Both the position numbers and the translations under genes were made by a program. The notes below the pieces were generated by a model, which was not told the DNA's origin, did not search any database, and was given only the letters and a program-made list of their open reading frames with translations. 64,000 nt of DNA from Psychromonas marina (lineage in GTDB: Bacteria; Pseudomonadota; Gammaproteobacteria; Enterobacterales; Psychromonadaceae): contig NZ_BSPQ01000015.1 of NCBI RefSeq assembly GCF_030161115.1, positions 1-64,000 of the forward strand. The letters are read 5' to 3'. How positions within the stretch are numbered: position 1 is the first letter of the stretch; each line of letters starts with the position of its first letter. Below, piece by piece: positions 28,460 through 37,504 of the stretch.

Positions 28460-29662
28460 TTATTTTTCAATTAATTTAACCGCATTCATATCATCATAGA
28501 TCGCCATACAGAGATCACCATTATCTAATGCTTCATGTGCATCTGGTTTATCACGTGTAAATTCGCTAAATGGCACATTATATTTTTTTATTAACCCATT
28601 AACTGGTGCATATGAAGACTCTAGTGCTGTTTTCATTGCTATACGGTTGTCGACGATATCGTCACTAAATTTGACATGCTGTGCGGCATTGATGAAAACG
28701 CTAGCCAGATCATAACCATGCACAAAGCCTGCAGGCGCTTTTATATTGTGGCTCTTAAACTGCACCGGAAACATCCTTTTAGCGTCATCAAAAACCTGCA
28801 TATTGAACGCATTTTCTGCTGAACTATAAAAATTAAAACAAGATTGAATAAAATGTAAATTTGCTTTATTACGAATTTCAAAAGGCACTGTCTGCGCAAA
28901 ATCACCACCGCTAATACCCCAATGACTGTATATTGATATGTTCAAATTTAAATCGGCGACCGCTTTGACCAGTAACGCACCTTCACGAGCACCTGCAACC
29001 ATAAATATACAATCGGCTTTCTCATTTTTTATGCCTTCCAGTAACAGACGCGCTTGTACGGTATTAATGCCCCACGAAAACCAGGTCACTTCAGTCTCCT
29101 TTAGTGAATCATCCTTCAATGCTGAGCTTATACTTTGATAATTTGATTTTCCCCAAGCGGTGTTTTCAAGCAACATATGCGGCTTTACACATTGTTGCTG
29201 CAATGCAAAATCGACCAAGTGTTTACCGACTTTGTGATCATCAACTGACAAGCGAAAAACAAAGTTATCTTTTGAGGGATATCGAGTGATGGGACCACCA
29301 GCAGCCCAGGGGACCAGTGTTAATAGCTTTGATTCATTAATAAAGTCGCGATACTTGATCAAAGGCGAAGAGTGAAGCCCTCCTACAAACGCAATTGCAT
29401 TAGGATCTTGAAGAAACTTATCCATATTTTTTTTGCTTCTGCGTACGTTACCTCTGTGATCTAATGTTACAAACTTAACAGGTATGCCAGATAGCTTATT
29501 ATCACGTTGTGCAAATGCAACTTTAACCCCTTGCTCTATCGACATTGCTGATTCAAGGTGTCCGGTTCTATCTGCATCGAAATAAATTTTAAATACATCG
29601 GGAGATGCAAAAGAGCAACAAGAGTAACTAGCTAAAAAAATTAAAAATAAGTTCCTAAGCAT
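28460..29662 (-). CDS. Periplasmic Leu/Ile/Val-type ligand-binding protein, probable co-sensor
   Basis: The 400-residue product (start at ATG 29662) has a signal peptide ending CCSFA and the type I periplasmic fold of the Peripla_BP_6 family: AMSIEQGVKVAFAQ, GIPVKFVTLD, AFVGGLHSS, ENTAWGKSNY and GFVHGYDLASV. No transporter genes are adjacent; the next gene is a hybrid kinase. It therefore looks like a sensor partner. The start is special. An 11-G tract (29665-29675) lies directly before the ATG, and a second in-frame ATG at 29698 would put that tract inside the coding region as three Gly codons. Slippage could thus change expression. Confidence 0.85.
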   Translation of the reverse strand: MLRNLFLIFLASYSCCSFASPDVFKIYFDADRTGHLESAMSIEQGVKVAFAQRDNKLSGIPVKFVTLDHRGNVRRSKKNMDKFLQDPNAIAFVGGLHSSPLIKYRDFINESKLLTLVPWAAGGPITRYPSKDNFVFRLSVDDHKVGKHLVDFALQQQCVKPHMLLENTAWGKSNYQSISSALKDDSLKETEVTWFSWGINTVQARLLLEGIKNEKADCIFMVAGAREGALLVKAVADLNLNISIYSHWGISGGDFAQTVPFEIRNKANLHFIQSCFNFYSSAENAFNMQVFDDAKRMFPVQFKSHNIKAPAGFVHGYDLASVFINAAQHVKFSDDIVDNRIAMKTALESSYAPVNGLIKKYNVPFSEFTRDKPDAHEALDNGDLCMAIYDDMNAVKLIEK

Positions 29663-30275
29663 CGCCCCCCCCCCCTTTTTTAAATTTTTTTCTGCCATAA
29701 ATTAATCCATTTCTAATAACCAATAACCTTAATTCAAGATAGACCCCACATTAAAATAATGAACACGATGGTACTTACCTCATGAATTAGAAGGGAGGTT
29801 AAATAAGCTTGGCGAAATTATCCAAACCAAAAACCACAGTATTAACTCGCTATTTCTTAGCAGCTTCATCCATATCAATGGGTCACTTAAAACTGACTTT
29901 AGTTGAGATCTCAACTATCACAGCAATTTTTTATCAAAAAAGTGAAGTGAGATTTGTTCAGAATATTAAGTTGCTATTATTTTAGAAGCGGTCATGTGGT
30001 AGGAAATGCTTTTTAATAGTAAATACTAACTCACACCTCACCCAAATATTCTGAATAATAATGTTTGTCGAAACGGTAAAAGTAGGATGCTTTTTTAGTA
30101 AACATCTCTCTTGATAGCACCTTATTTACAACGTTAAATAGGATTAATCTCCCAACTAATGAATAGAAAAATTATCACTAGCAAGCAGAGGGTTGTAGGA
30201 AATAACAATTCTCGCTTCGAAAATATCAATACCGTAATTGAGGACCTTAATCAGCAAGAATGATTACCTTTTACA
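29663..30275. other. Long non-coding gap with perfect 18-bp palindrome
   Basis: The 613 bases lie between the binding-protein start and the end of the ABC-2 export operon, both minus strand. The sharp feature is TAGTTGAGATCTCAACTA at 29900-29917, perfectly self-complementary, 238 bases upstream of the ATG at 29662. It could be an operator of the binding-protein/kinase operon. No gene is recognised; short frames lack ribosome sites. Confidence 0.5.
29665..29675 (-). repeat. Homopolymeric tract of 11 G at start of binding-protein gene
   Basis: Eleven consecutive C on the plus strand (G on the coding strand) end two bases before ATG 29662. Such tracts mutate by slipped-strand mispairing. Here a change would alter the ribosome-site spacing for ATG 29662, or the reading frame if ATG 29698 is used. 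Confidence 0.9.
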
Positions 30276-31421
30276 TTATTTTGCTTTAATACGGCGTCGT
30301 TGAACACGTTGATAAGAAAAGTAAGCAAGTACTCCCCATACGACAACTTGCATCCAAAGTAATTTCCACTGTGCCATAACTTGAGAAAATTCAGCCCCCA
30401 TTTGGTTTACCATCAAAAAGCTTTGAATAGCAGGGGTAGAAGGAAACAGATTACTCAACCAAATCATCGGCAGTGGAACACTTTCAAGAGGCCATATAAA
30501 CCCGGTACTAAATATCAATGGCATTGAACTAATTAACACAATAAAGGTGACTAACTCTCTTCGCGGCAGAATTGCACCTAACAAAATCCCAATAAAGGTA
30601 CTGGTCAATAAAAAAGGAGCGAGCAACGCCAAAATAACCGTATGAGAGGCCAGTTTATTTACGCCATAAAACTCAAAACTAAAACCAAAATAATAAAGCG
30701 CCAATAGATAATAGATACCAACAAAAATGAAACTGCGTGCAGCCAATATCAAAAATGGGGAGTATTGATGCCAATAACCTTCGTTCATTTTCTCACTGCC
30801 ACCTAGCAACCCAACGCCCATGATTAGCGTTTGCTGTAAAATAAGGACAAAAACAGCGGGAACAACGTAATTAAGGTAACCAATAGTCGGGTTAAAAGTG
30901 GGTTTCATGTTTAGTTTTACTTGTGCATATTGCTGTGTTGCTAACTCTAATGGCACGCCATCAATAACGAGCCGTGAAACAGTTGCCTGAGCAGCCAGCG
31001 TCCCTCCCGCTTTGGCGAGCCCTTCAACAATGGTGCCGTAAACTAAAAAATAGGAAGCATCTCCCGAATAGGAGAGAACAGGGCTTTTACCTAATAAAAG
31101 ATCGCGATTAAAGTGTTTTGGAATTAATAAAATACCGCGCACATCCCCTTTTAAAAACTGTGCTTTCGCTTCTTCAATAGAGTGTGCTCGTTTAACTATT
31201 TTAACCTGAGCGGTTGCATCAACCATACGTTCAAGCTGGCGACTTAATTGACTGCTATCGAGATTAATAACCGTGATCTGTTGTTCCTGTGGCGTTTGCT
31301 GCGTATAGGGTAATGGATATAAAAATGAATAAAAAATAACCCCGCCAAATACCGTTAGTAAAATATCAGAGTTACTAAATATTGCCTTTAATTCAGCCTT
31401 TATTAATTTAAATAGACCCAT
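30276..31421 (-). CDS. ABC-2 type transport permease (second of pair)
   Basis: The 381-residue protein has an N-terminal membrane segment (about 22-36), a large soluble domain (~40-175) with the VINLDSSQLSRQ and FLKGDVRGILLIP motifs, and five C-terminal membrane segments, as in YhhJ/YbhS-type ABC-2 permeases. In this family the soluble part lies in the periplasm and docks to an HlyD adaptor. The start overlaps the upstream permease gene by 14 bases. It closes a tolC-hlyD-permease-permease operon that has no ATPase gene. The transported substrate is unknown. Confidence 0.85.
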   Translation of the reverse strand: MGLFKLIKAELKAIFSNSDILLTVFGGVIFYSFLYPLPYTQQTPQEQQITVINLDSSQLSRQLERMVDATAQVKIVKRAHSIEEAKAQFLKGDVRGILLIPKHFNRDLLLGKSPVLSYSGDASYFLVYGTIVEGLAKAGGTLAAQATVSRLVIDGVPLELATQQYAQVKLNMKPTFNPTIGYLNYVVPAVFVLILQQTLIMGVGLLGGSEKMNEGYWHQYSPFLILAARSFIFVGIYYLLALYYFGFSFEFYGVNKLASHTVILALLAPFLLTSTFIGILLGAILPRRELVTFIVLISSMPLIFSTGFIWPLESVPLPMIWLSNLFPSTPAIQSFLMVNQMGAEFSQVMAQWKLLWMQVVVWGVLAYFSYQRVQRRRIKAK

Positions 31422-32568
31422 TATTATTTTCCAATTTCCTGAGTTGTTTTTTTATCAGCAGCAACGTAAGTAATAAAGGTAGCAGATACCCTAGCATTGA
31501 AGGCATAAAGTCACTCACCGTTTGCCATGCAGAAGCGCCGTAACTAACTTGGCTTATTTGCGCTTCAATATAATGACTTATTGGCAGTAATGATCGCCAC
31601 ACCTGTGCAACCATATTCATATCGGTAACAGGAAAAGTGACCCCCATAAATGCAAAACTAGGTGCAGAAAATGCGCCTGCAAAGCTCATTGCTTTAGCAG
31701 GGTCAAGTGCATAAAAGAAAAACAGCGCGCCCATCACCATACAAGCAATAACCGTGACTAGCTGGGCAAAAAAGAGAGGCAGCAAACTCCCTTCCATCGG
31801 CCAGTTCAGAATGTAATAAAACCAGATCAAAAAGGAAGCACCCTGCATAATAAAAAAAGGTAAATAAAAACTTGAGATGCTAATAAGCTGGCTCAAAGGA
31901 TTCTTTCCTACCATCTTCTTTAATCCATATCGGCGATAGTTAGCGGTTAAAAATAAGATGGTGGAGACGACAATAGAAATTTGCCATAAAGCAGGCACAA
32001 TGGCAGAAACAAGAAATTGGGCATAGTTCGAGTTTTTATTAAATAGAGGGGTAATCTGAGTACGAATTCTGACTGCTTTAGAAATGGCCGCTAACTGATT
32101 ACTGTTACCCTTCGCCATCTGCTTTAACGTCGCAATTTGTGCGTTAAAAGTACCATGTGCTTGTAAGGCAGCGCTATTTATCAATTTACCAACAAGAATA
32201 TATTGGCTGTTATAAAAAACAGTCACCTGAGGAGCGTTGCTAATCTTAATATCACGATCGAAATTTTTGGGGATCACTATGTACGCGTATATTTCGTTAC
32301 TAATGAAGGCACTTTTTGCAGCACCAACGTCATTAAACGTATGATCAACTTTTAATGTAGATGTTGCATCAAACTCACGCACCAATTGTCGAGATAATGC
32401 ACTCTGCTGTAGGTCAACGACGCCAACGGGAAGATCTTTGGCAATTCCTTGTGAAAAAACCCACCAAATAGAGAGTGCAAGTAATATCGGAATCCAGGTC
32501 AAGCTAGATAATAACCAGCGATCGCTCTTAAGTAGTCCCCATTGAGGTAATTTAGTAGCCGTCATCAT
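31408..32568 (-). CDS. ABC-2 type transport permease (first of pair)
   Basis: The 386-residue protein has the same layout as its downstream neighbour: membrane segment at ~22-38, a periplasmic domain with GVVDLQQSALSRQLVREFD and AYIVIPKNFDRD, then several membrane segments and a short basic tail. The two permeases are diverged copies and probably form a heterodimer. The start touches the stop of the HlyD gene (TAATG). An ABC-2 exporter needs an ATPase subunit, which is not encoded in the operon or anywhere nearby, so it must be supplied from elsewhere if the system is ATP-driven. Confidence 0.85.
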   Translation of the reverse strand: MMTATKLPQWGLLKSDRWLLSSLTWIPILLALSIWWVFSQGIAKDLPVGVVDLQQSALSRQLVREFDATSTLKVDHTFNDVGAAKSAFISNEIYAYIVIPKNFDRDIKISNAPQVTVFYNSQYILVGKLINSAALQAHGTFNAQIATLKQMAKGNSNQLAAISKAVRIRTQITPLFNKNSNYAQFLVSAIVPALWQISIVVSTILFLTANYRRYGLKKMVGKNPLSQLISISSFYLPFFIMQGASFLIWFYYILNWPMEGSLLPLFFAQLVTVIACMVMGALFFFYALDPAKAMSFAGAFSAPSFAFMGVTFPVTDMNMVAQVWRSLLPISHYIEAQISQVSYGASAWQTVSDFMPSMLGYLLPLLLTLLLIKKQLRKLENNNGSI

Positions 32569-33542
32569 TACAACTCAATCACCACGCTCATACCGGTTCT
32601 TAACTTATCAGTTAAATTAAGTGGTTTCGCTTCTATTTCAAAGGTTCTTAAATCAAACCCTTTCGCAGAATCTGTCGAACGCCAAGTTGCAAAATCTCCC
32701 ATCACGGCAATATGAGCAACTTGAAACTCTATTTTTTTATCCAAGGCAGGCAAGTAAGCTTCAAAGGTTTTATCTTGCGGGAAATTACTTAGTAAATCTT
32801 CACGGACATTAAAAACCACCCAAGCATCTTGCATATCAACAACGGTGACGACAGGAAAACCTTGCGGTGCTAACTCACCACTATTCAATAAAACTTGTGA
32901 TATTTCACCATCAAACCAACTCGTGATTTTAGTATCTTGCGCATAAGCTTGCACCTCAGCAACTGCACCTGCAGCCATTCTAACTTGCTCTTCTGCGGCA
33001 CGTTTAGTTTCACTTCTCGCGCCCTCTTTTGACATTTGATACATCTGTAACGCTGCATTTTGCGTATATTTAGCGGCTTGCCATTGTGTCCATGCCTCAT
33101 CGCGTTTTTGCTCTGCAACCACGCCTTCTCGGTATAAGTTATCTACGCGTTGGTAGGTTTTCTCCATCAGTGCTGCCGCTGCTTTGGCTTTATTCCACTC
33201 ATCTTGTGCCATGCTAGTTTGCTGTGAACGCGCCCCGTTTTCAGCTTCTAATGCCATCGCACCTGCTATCTCTTGACCTGCCATCGCTTGTTCAAGTTTA
33301 GCTTCTATCTCCGGGCTATAGATAGTGAAAACCGGATCACCTTTGGCAACAATATCGCCTTTTTTAACCATCACCTCTTCAATTCTGCCTGCTACTTTAG
33401 AAGAGATACTATATTGCTGGGCTTCAATTTGTCCTTGGATGTAGACAGGTTTAGGCAGGTAAGCAAGATAAAAACTATAAATTATCCAGCCAACTATTAT
33501 CGCGCCAATTAAGCTGAAAACAGCTGGTTTAACATATTTCAT
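32568..33542 (-). CDS. HlyD-family membrane fusion protein of ABC-2 export operon
   Basis: The 324-residue protein has one N-terminal membrane anchor (about 8-30), a lipoyl half motif with SSKVAGRIEEVMVKKGDIV, a coiled-coil hairpin (~75-190) and a beta-barrel region with TKITSWFDGEISQVLLNSGE. It is of the YhiI/EmrA type and should link the two permeases to the TolC-like protein encoded just upstream. The start overlaps the stop of that gene (ATGA), so translation is coupled. Confidence 0.88.
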   Translation of the reverse strand: MKYVKPAVFSLIGAIIVGWIIYSFYLAYLPKPVYIQGQIEAQQYSISSKVAGRIEEVMVKKGDIVAKGDPVFTIYSPEIEAKLEQAMAGQEIAGAMALEAENGARSQQTSMAQDEWNKAKAAAALMEKTYQRVDNLYREGVVAEQKRDEAWTQWQAAKYTQNAALQMYQMSKEGARSETKRAAEEQVRMAAGAVAEVQAYAQDTKITSWFDGEISQVLLNSGELAPQGFPVVTVVDMQDAWVVFNVREDLLSNFPQDKTFEAYLPALDKKIEFQVAHIAVMGDFATWRSTDSAKGFDLRTFEIEAKPLNLTDKLRTGMSVVIEL

Positions 33543-34978
33543 GATTTATCCTCTACTCTATTTAATTGCAAAGCATTTAACTCATAGTCAGTAAAAGTGG
33601 ACATATTGCTACTCAGAGCCAGTAATTTATTTAAAGCAATAACATAGTTAAAGCTAGCGACCTGTTGTTGGGTTTTGATGCTGGCCATATACAGTTCTGC
33701 ATCAATCACATCAAGCGAAGTTGATAAACCTTGGTTAAACGCTTTTTTGCGTAATTTTAAATTTTCTTCAGCCAAAGCAAGACTCGCATCTAAGCCCTGA
33801 AACTCTTCAATTGCTTGCTCAGCTTCAAAATAAGTTTTTTCAACCAATACCGTTAAATCTTGTTTTGCTTGATAACGTAAATGGCGAATTTGTAATCGTG
33901 CACTGTGGGAAGCACGAATTTTGTCAGATCGTCCCGTCCTCTCCATCAACGGGACATTAACACCGATACCAACGAACCAATCAGGTGCCAATTCACTCGC
34001 GATACTATCATCTTCATAAAGTACGTAATCACCATAAAGAAAAACCTCCGGGTAATATTTGCCTTTTTCAGCTTTTATCGAGCTATCAGCTTGTTTCTCT
34101 TTCGCATTTAAAATATCTAAACCGGGATAAGTGGCAAGCGTCTGATCAGTAAACGCTGAAATGGGGGGCAATGTACGATTAATAAACAACTCACTTTGTG
34201 GGGTAACCTTACTCGTTTGATTGAGTATTTTAGTGAGTGCAGAAGAAGCAATATAAAGATCTTTCTGTAATTTTTTTCTATCAACAACCGCTTTAGCCAA
34301 TGAAGCTTCAGCTTGAAGACGCTCCACTTTCGCTATCTGCCCTTGTTGTTCTAATTTAAGCGCAAAATCACGATGCTCTTTCAATCCAGCTTCAACTGAT
34401 AGGCGAGTTTCTAGCACCTCTTTTGCAAGGACCACGCTGAAGTAATATTTACCAAGATCTTCATAGCGCGCTTGTGTTTCCATTTTCAATTGTGCAACCG
34501 CTTCTTCAGTGAGTCCGGCGGCATAATCATGAGCGGCACTGATCCTCCCACCCGTGAAAATAGGCCAAATAGCACGGATCGAGGAATTGAACATATCTTT
34601 TTCGGCAATGGTGGAGGTTGCACCAGTAATATCACCAAAATCGATACCTAGTTGTGCTAATGAGCTAGCAAGACCTGCAAGTGCCGCTTGACTTGAGCTA
34701 TCTAAACTTTCCAAAAGTTGTCCACCAGACAAAGTGATATCGTCATCTAATCGAGTATAATTTGCCCCTAGCGTAATGGAGGGCAGATAAAGGCTTTCGT
34801 CGGCTTTTTCTAACTGTTGATAACGCGTGACATTGGCACGCTGAGCTGCAAGAGAGTTATTTTTTTTCTGCAGAAGTGTCCATGCATCAGCAAAACGAAT
34901 TTCTTGAGCATGGGCAGAAAATGCCATCAGCAAAGAGGCTGCAACAATGAGCATATTTGTTTTTTGTTTTTTTAGCAT
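33539..34978 (-). CDS. TolC-family outer membrane efflux protein
   Basis: I use the ATG at 34978 (479 residues); a TTG at 34996 is in frame but gives a poorer signal peptide. The signal ends FSAHA. Two helical halves follow with typical family motifs (RFADAWTLLQKKNNSL, YLPSITLGANYTRLDD, KAFNQGLSTSLDVIDAELY). It is the first gene of a four-gene export operon and the second TolC-like protein in the window. Confidence 0.88.
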   Translation of the reverse strand: MLKKQKTNMLIVAASLLMAFSAHAQEIRFADAWTLLQKKNNSLAAQRANVTRYQQLEKADESLYLPSITLGANYTRLDDDITLSGGQLLESLDSSSQAALAGLASSLAQLGIDFGDITGATSTIAEKDMFNSSIRAIWPIFTGGRISAAHDYAAGLTEEAVAQLKMETQARYEDLGKYYFSVVLAKEVLETRLSVEAGLKEHRDFALKLEQQGQIAKVERLQAEASLAKAVVDRKKLQKDLYIASSALTKILNQTSKVTPQSELFINRTLPPISAFTDQTLATYPGLDILNAKEKQADSSIKAEKGKYYPEVFLYGDYVLYEDDSIASELAPDWFVGIGVNVPLMERTGRSDKIRASHSARLQIRHLRYQAKQDLTVLVEKTYFEAEQAIEEFQGLDASLALAEENLKLRKKAFNQGLSTSLDVIDAELYMASIKTQQQVASFNYVIALNKLLALSSNMSTFTDYELNALQLNRVEDKS

Positions 34979-35495
34979 TATAAATAATTCAGCCAATAGT
35001 TAAATTAAATAGATGGTTGCGTGACTTATCTTACACCACAATGATAACACTCATACAATCTCAGGAATTGGCGCTAAGTCAAACCTATTAAAGAAGTTTT
35101 TCACTAATATGGTAGAACCTAAAAACAGAAGTGGCGAGCTGAATACGATAAAAATATAAACTTCAAGGCTAATTTCATGTTCATAGAATGCAATACAAAG
35201 CGCTGCTACCTTTATTTGATAGGTAAAAGCTTTCCAGTCAAAAAATAGCACCACACTCGATGCACTGATGTAAAAAAGACCACAGAAAAAGCAAACAACA
35301 AGTCACACAGACATCAACAACATATTTTGTTAATAAAACAATTAATCATACAATAATAGTGATTCTAGTGATCAATGTCTCACTTTGTACGTTGCGAGAT
35401 CATTAGACTGAGGTAACTTTAAGAGTTGAACTTTTTTGTAGATAGACATGTTACGGACAAACTATTATTTGAATCCAATTAAAGGAATGAAATTT
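34979..35495. other. Gap between efflux operon and nucleotidase, with doubtful small frame
   Basis: The 517 bases are divergent between tolC (minus) and the nucleotidase gene (plus), so both promoters lie here. A minus-strand frame ending at 35051 is open to about 35310 and encodes two hydrophobic segments, but only a GTG at 35254 could start it and no ribosome site is visible. It may be a remnant or a small membrane protein. Confidence 0.4.
35051..35254 (-). CDS. Possible small two-segment membrane protein (doubtful)
   Basis: The frame from GTG 35254 gives 67 residues with hydrophobic stretches at ~13-24 and ~30-50, a basic patch and the tail LAPIPEIV. The open frame continues upstream for about 18 more codons with further hydrophobic residues but no good start. 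There is no ribosome site and no family I recognise. It may be the 3' remnant of a membrane gene. Confidence 0.25.
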   Translation of the reverse strand: MVLFFDWKAFTYQIKVAALCIAFYEHEISLEVYIFIVFSSPLLFLGSTILVKNFFNRFDLAPIPEIV

Positions 35496-37157
35496 ATGGA
35501 TAGCAAACGTTTTACACTCGCGACTTTAGCACTCTTCATTGCAACGGGCTGTTCCAATTCAGTCACTAATCAAACCGCACAACATGAGTGGGTTAAGGAT
35601 AAAGATTACAATATCACCATCCTCCATACCAATGACAATCATGGTAACTTCTGGCAAAACAAATATGGTGAACGTGGCATGGCAGCACGTGCAACTCTCA
35701 TTAATAATATTCGAGCAGAGGTTAAAGCGGAAGGTGGTTCATTACTACTTTTATCGGGCGGTGATATTAACACCGGCGTACCAGAGTCTGATCTACAAGA
35801 CGCAGAGCCAGATTTTATTGGTATGAATATGATTGGTTATGATGCGATGGCCGTTGGTAACCATGAGTTTGATAACCCACTTGATGTACTCGCAAAACAA
35901 GCTGATTGGGCAGAATTCCCATTTCTTGCTGCTAATATCTACAAAGATGGCAAACGACTGTTTGACGCCTATAAAATTTTTAATAAAGATGGCATCAAGA
36001 TTGCTGTTATCGGGTTAACCACAGAAGACACCGCTAAAATTGGTAACCCTGAATTTATTGAAGATGTTACCTTTACAGACCCTAAAGCTGAAGCAAAACG
36101 TGTGATTGCTGAACTCAAAGCGGAGCATAATCCAGATGTGATTATTGCAGCAACTCATATGGGTCATTATTTAAATGGTGACAACGGATCTAATGCGCCA
36201 GGTGATGTGCAATTAGCCCGTTACCTTGATGAGGGTGACTTAGATATGATTATTGGTGGGCACTCACAAGAGCCAGTCTGTATGGAGGGAGCAAACCAAT
36301 ACGCCGATTTCAAACCCGGTGATGCTTGTAAACCAGATGTACAAAACGGTATCGATATCGTACAGGCCCATGAATGGGGTAAATACGTAGGCCGCGCAGA
36401 TTACAGCTTTAAAAATGGTGAATTTACCCTGCAAGATTACGCACTCATTCCGGTTAACTTAAAGAAAAAAGTAAAAAATGCAGAGGGTAAAAAGGTACGT
36501 GTCTTTATCCAAGATGAAATAGCACAAGATCCAGCAGTATTAAGCACCTTAAAACCGTTTCAAGATAAAGGTCATGAGGCACTGAATATTGTAATTGGTA
36601 AGAGTAATGGTTTATTGCAAGGCGAGCGCAATGTCGTACGTAATAACCAGACTAACTTAGGTCGATTAATTGCCACAGCCCATATGCAACGCGCTAAATC
36701 TGACTTTTCAATTATGAACTCAGGTGGAGTACGTGCTTCTTTGGAAGCGGGTGATATTACCTATAAAAGTGTATTAACGGTGCAACCTTTCGCTAATACT
36801 ATTACGTTTGTTGATATGTCTGGTACTGAGGTTATTAACTACCTTAACGAAGTCGCAACGAAAAGCAAAGACTCTGGTGCTTTTGCACAATTTGCCGGGA
36901 TCTCACTGACCGTTGCAGAACAACAGGTAATCGATGTGATGATTGCAGGAAAAGCACTTGATTTAAATGCCACATACCGCTTCACTATTCCATCGTTTAA
37001 CGCGGCGGGCGGAGACGGTTACCCTAAAATCACAGGTCATCCAGCTTATGTCAATACAGGTTATGTAGATGCTGAAGTATTAAAAGAGTACATAGAAGCG
37101 AATACACCACTTGATATCGCTGACTTTGCGCCAAAAGGTGAGATAACTTACCGTTAG
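35496..37157 (+). CDS. UshA/NutA-type 5'-nucleotidase lipoprotein
   Basis: The ATG at 35496 is chosen because an AAAGGA site lies nine bases before it and the product then opens with a lipoprotein signal (ALFIATGC). The 553-residue protein has the metallophosphatase domain with HTNDNHG, GNHEFD, THMGHY and GGHSQEP metal-binding motifs, and the C-terminal nucleotidase domain with NSGGVRASLEAGDITY, TVQPFANT and FNAAGGDGYP substrate motifs. It hydrolyses extracellular 5'-nucleotides, and possibly UDP-sugars, to nucleosides and phosphate. In Vibrio the equivalent NutA is a surface lipoprotein. It is a single-gene unit followed by a hairpin. Confidence 0.93.
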   Translation: MDSKRFTLATLALFIATGCSNSVTNQTAQHEWVKDKDYNITILHTNDNHGNFWQNKYGERGMAARATLINNIRAEVKAEGGSLLLLSGGDINTGVPESDLQDAEPDFIGMNMIGYDAMAVGNHEFDNPLDVLAKQADWAEFPFLAANIYKDGKRLFDAYKIFNKDGIKIAVIGLTTEDTAKIGNPEFIEDVTFTDPKAEAKRVIAELKAEHNPDVIIAATHMGHYLNGDNGSNAPGDVQLARYLDEGDLDMIIGGHSQEPVCMEGANQYADFKPGDACKPDVQNGIDIVQAHEWGKYVGRADYSFKNGEFTLQDYALIPVNLKKKVKNAEGKKVRVFIQDEIAQDPAVLSTLKPFQDKGHEALNIVIGKSNGLLQGERNVVRNNQTNLGRLIATAHMQRAKSDFSIMNSGGVRASLEAGDITYKSVLTVQPFANTITFVDMSGTEVINYLNEVATKSKDSGAFAQFAGISLTVAEQQVIDVMIAGKALDLNATYRFTIPSFNAAGGDGYPKITGHPAYVNTGYVDAEVLKEYIEANTPLDIADFAPKGEITYR

Positions 37158-37174
37158 GAAGCGATTTAATTAAT

Positions 37175-37200
37175 GAGTCACTATCGCAGATAGTGGCTCT
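37175..37200 (+). terminator. Terminator-like hairpin after nucleotidase
   Basis: GAGTCACTATC (37175-37185), loop GCA, GATAGTGGCTC (37189-37199) form an 11-bp stem with one G-T pair, 17 bases after the stop. The U run after it is short, so efficiency is uncertain. Confidence 0.6.
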
Positions 37201-37454
37201 TTGAACACGTAAAGCGACAAGCCCCCCCCACAAGCATAATCGGCATTTATCACGACAATAAAACCTATATTCTCAGCAACTCAATTAATTTAAAAACATT
37301 CTGTTTTTCAATAGAATACAATACCAATCCAATAACTTATCAGCCTTACGCCTTAAAATTAAGGATGTTCAATACAATTTAAAAATTACATTATTGGAAT
37401 CAGTTAAACAGGTAAACAGGTAAAATAACAGAAAAGAGTGCTAAAAAATCATGC

Positions 37455-37490
37455 AAAACACCGATGAAAACACGATTCTTCGGTGCTTTT
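37455..37490 (-). terminator. Terminator-like hairpin after GntR gene
   Basis: CACCGA (37459-37464) pairs with TCGGTG (37480-37485). On the minus strand the stem is followed by TTTTGCATG. It lies about 20 bases past the regulator stop. Confidence 0.55.
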
Positions 37491-37504
37491 ATTGCCGTGA
37501 TGAA

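Larger units (their letters stand above)
37158..37504. other. Convergent gap between nucleotidase and GntR gene
   Basis: The 347 bases separate two converging genes and hold one hairpin for each (37175-37200 and 37455-37490), plus a run of eight C at 37222-37229. No gene is seen. Confidence 0.5.

Noticed and set aside
29810-30000. Possible gene remnant in the gap left of the ABC-2 operon
   Set aside because: A stretch translates into plausible residues but lacks a start, a ribosome site and any recognisable family motif.
37222-37229. Run of eight C as a phase-variable tract
   Set aside because: It lies between two converging genes, away from any start or coding region.
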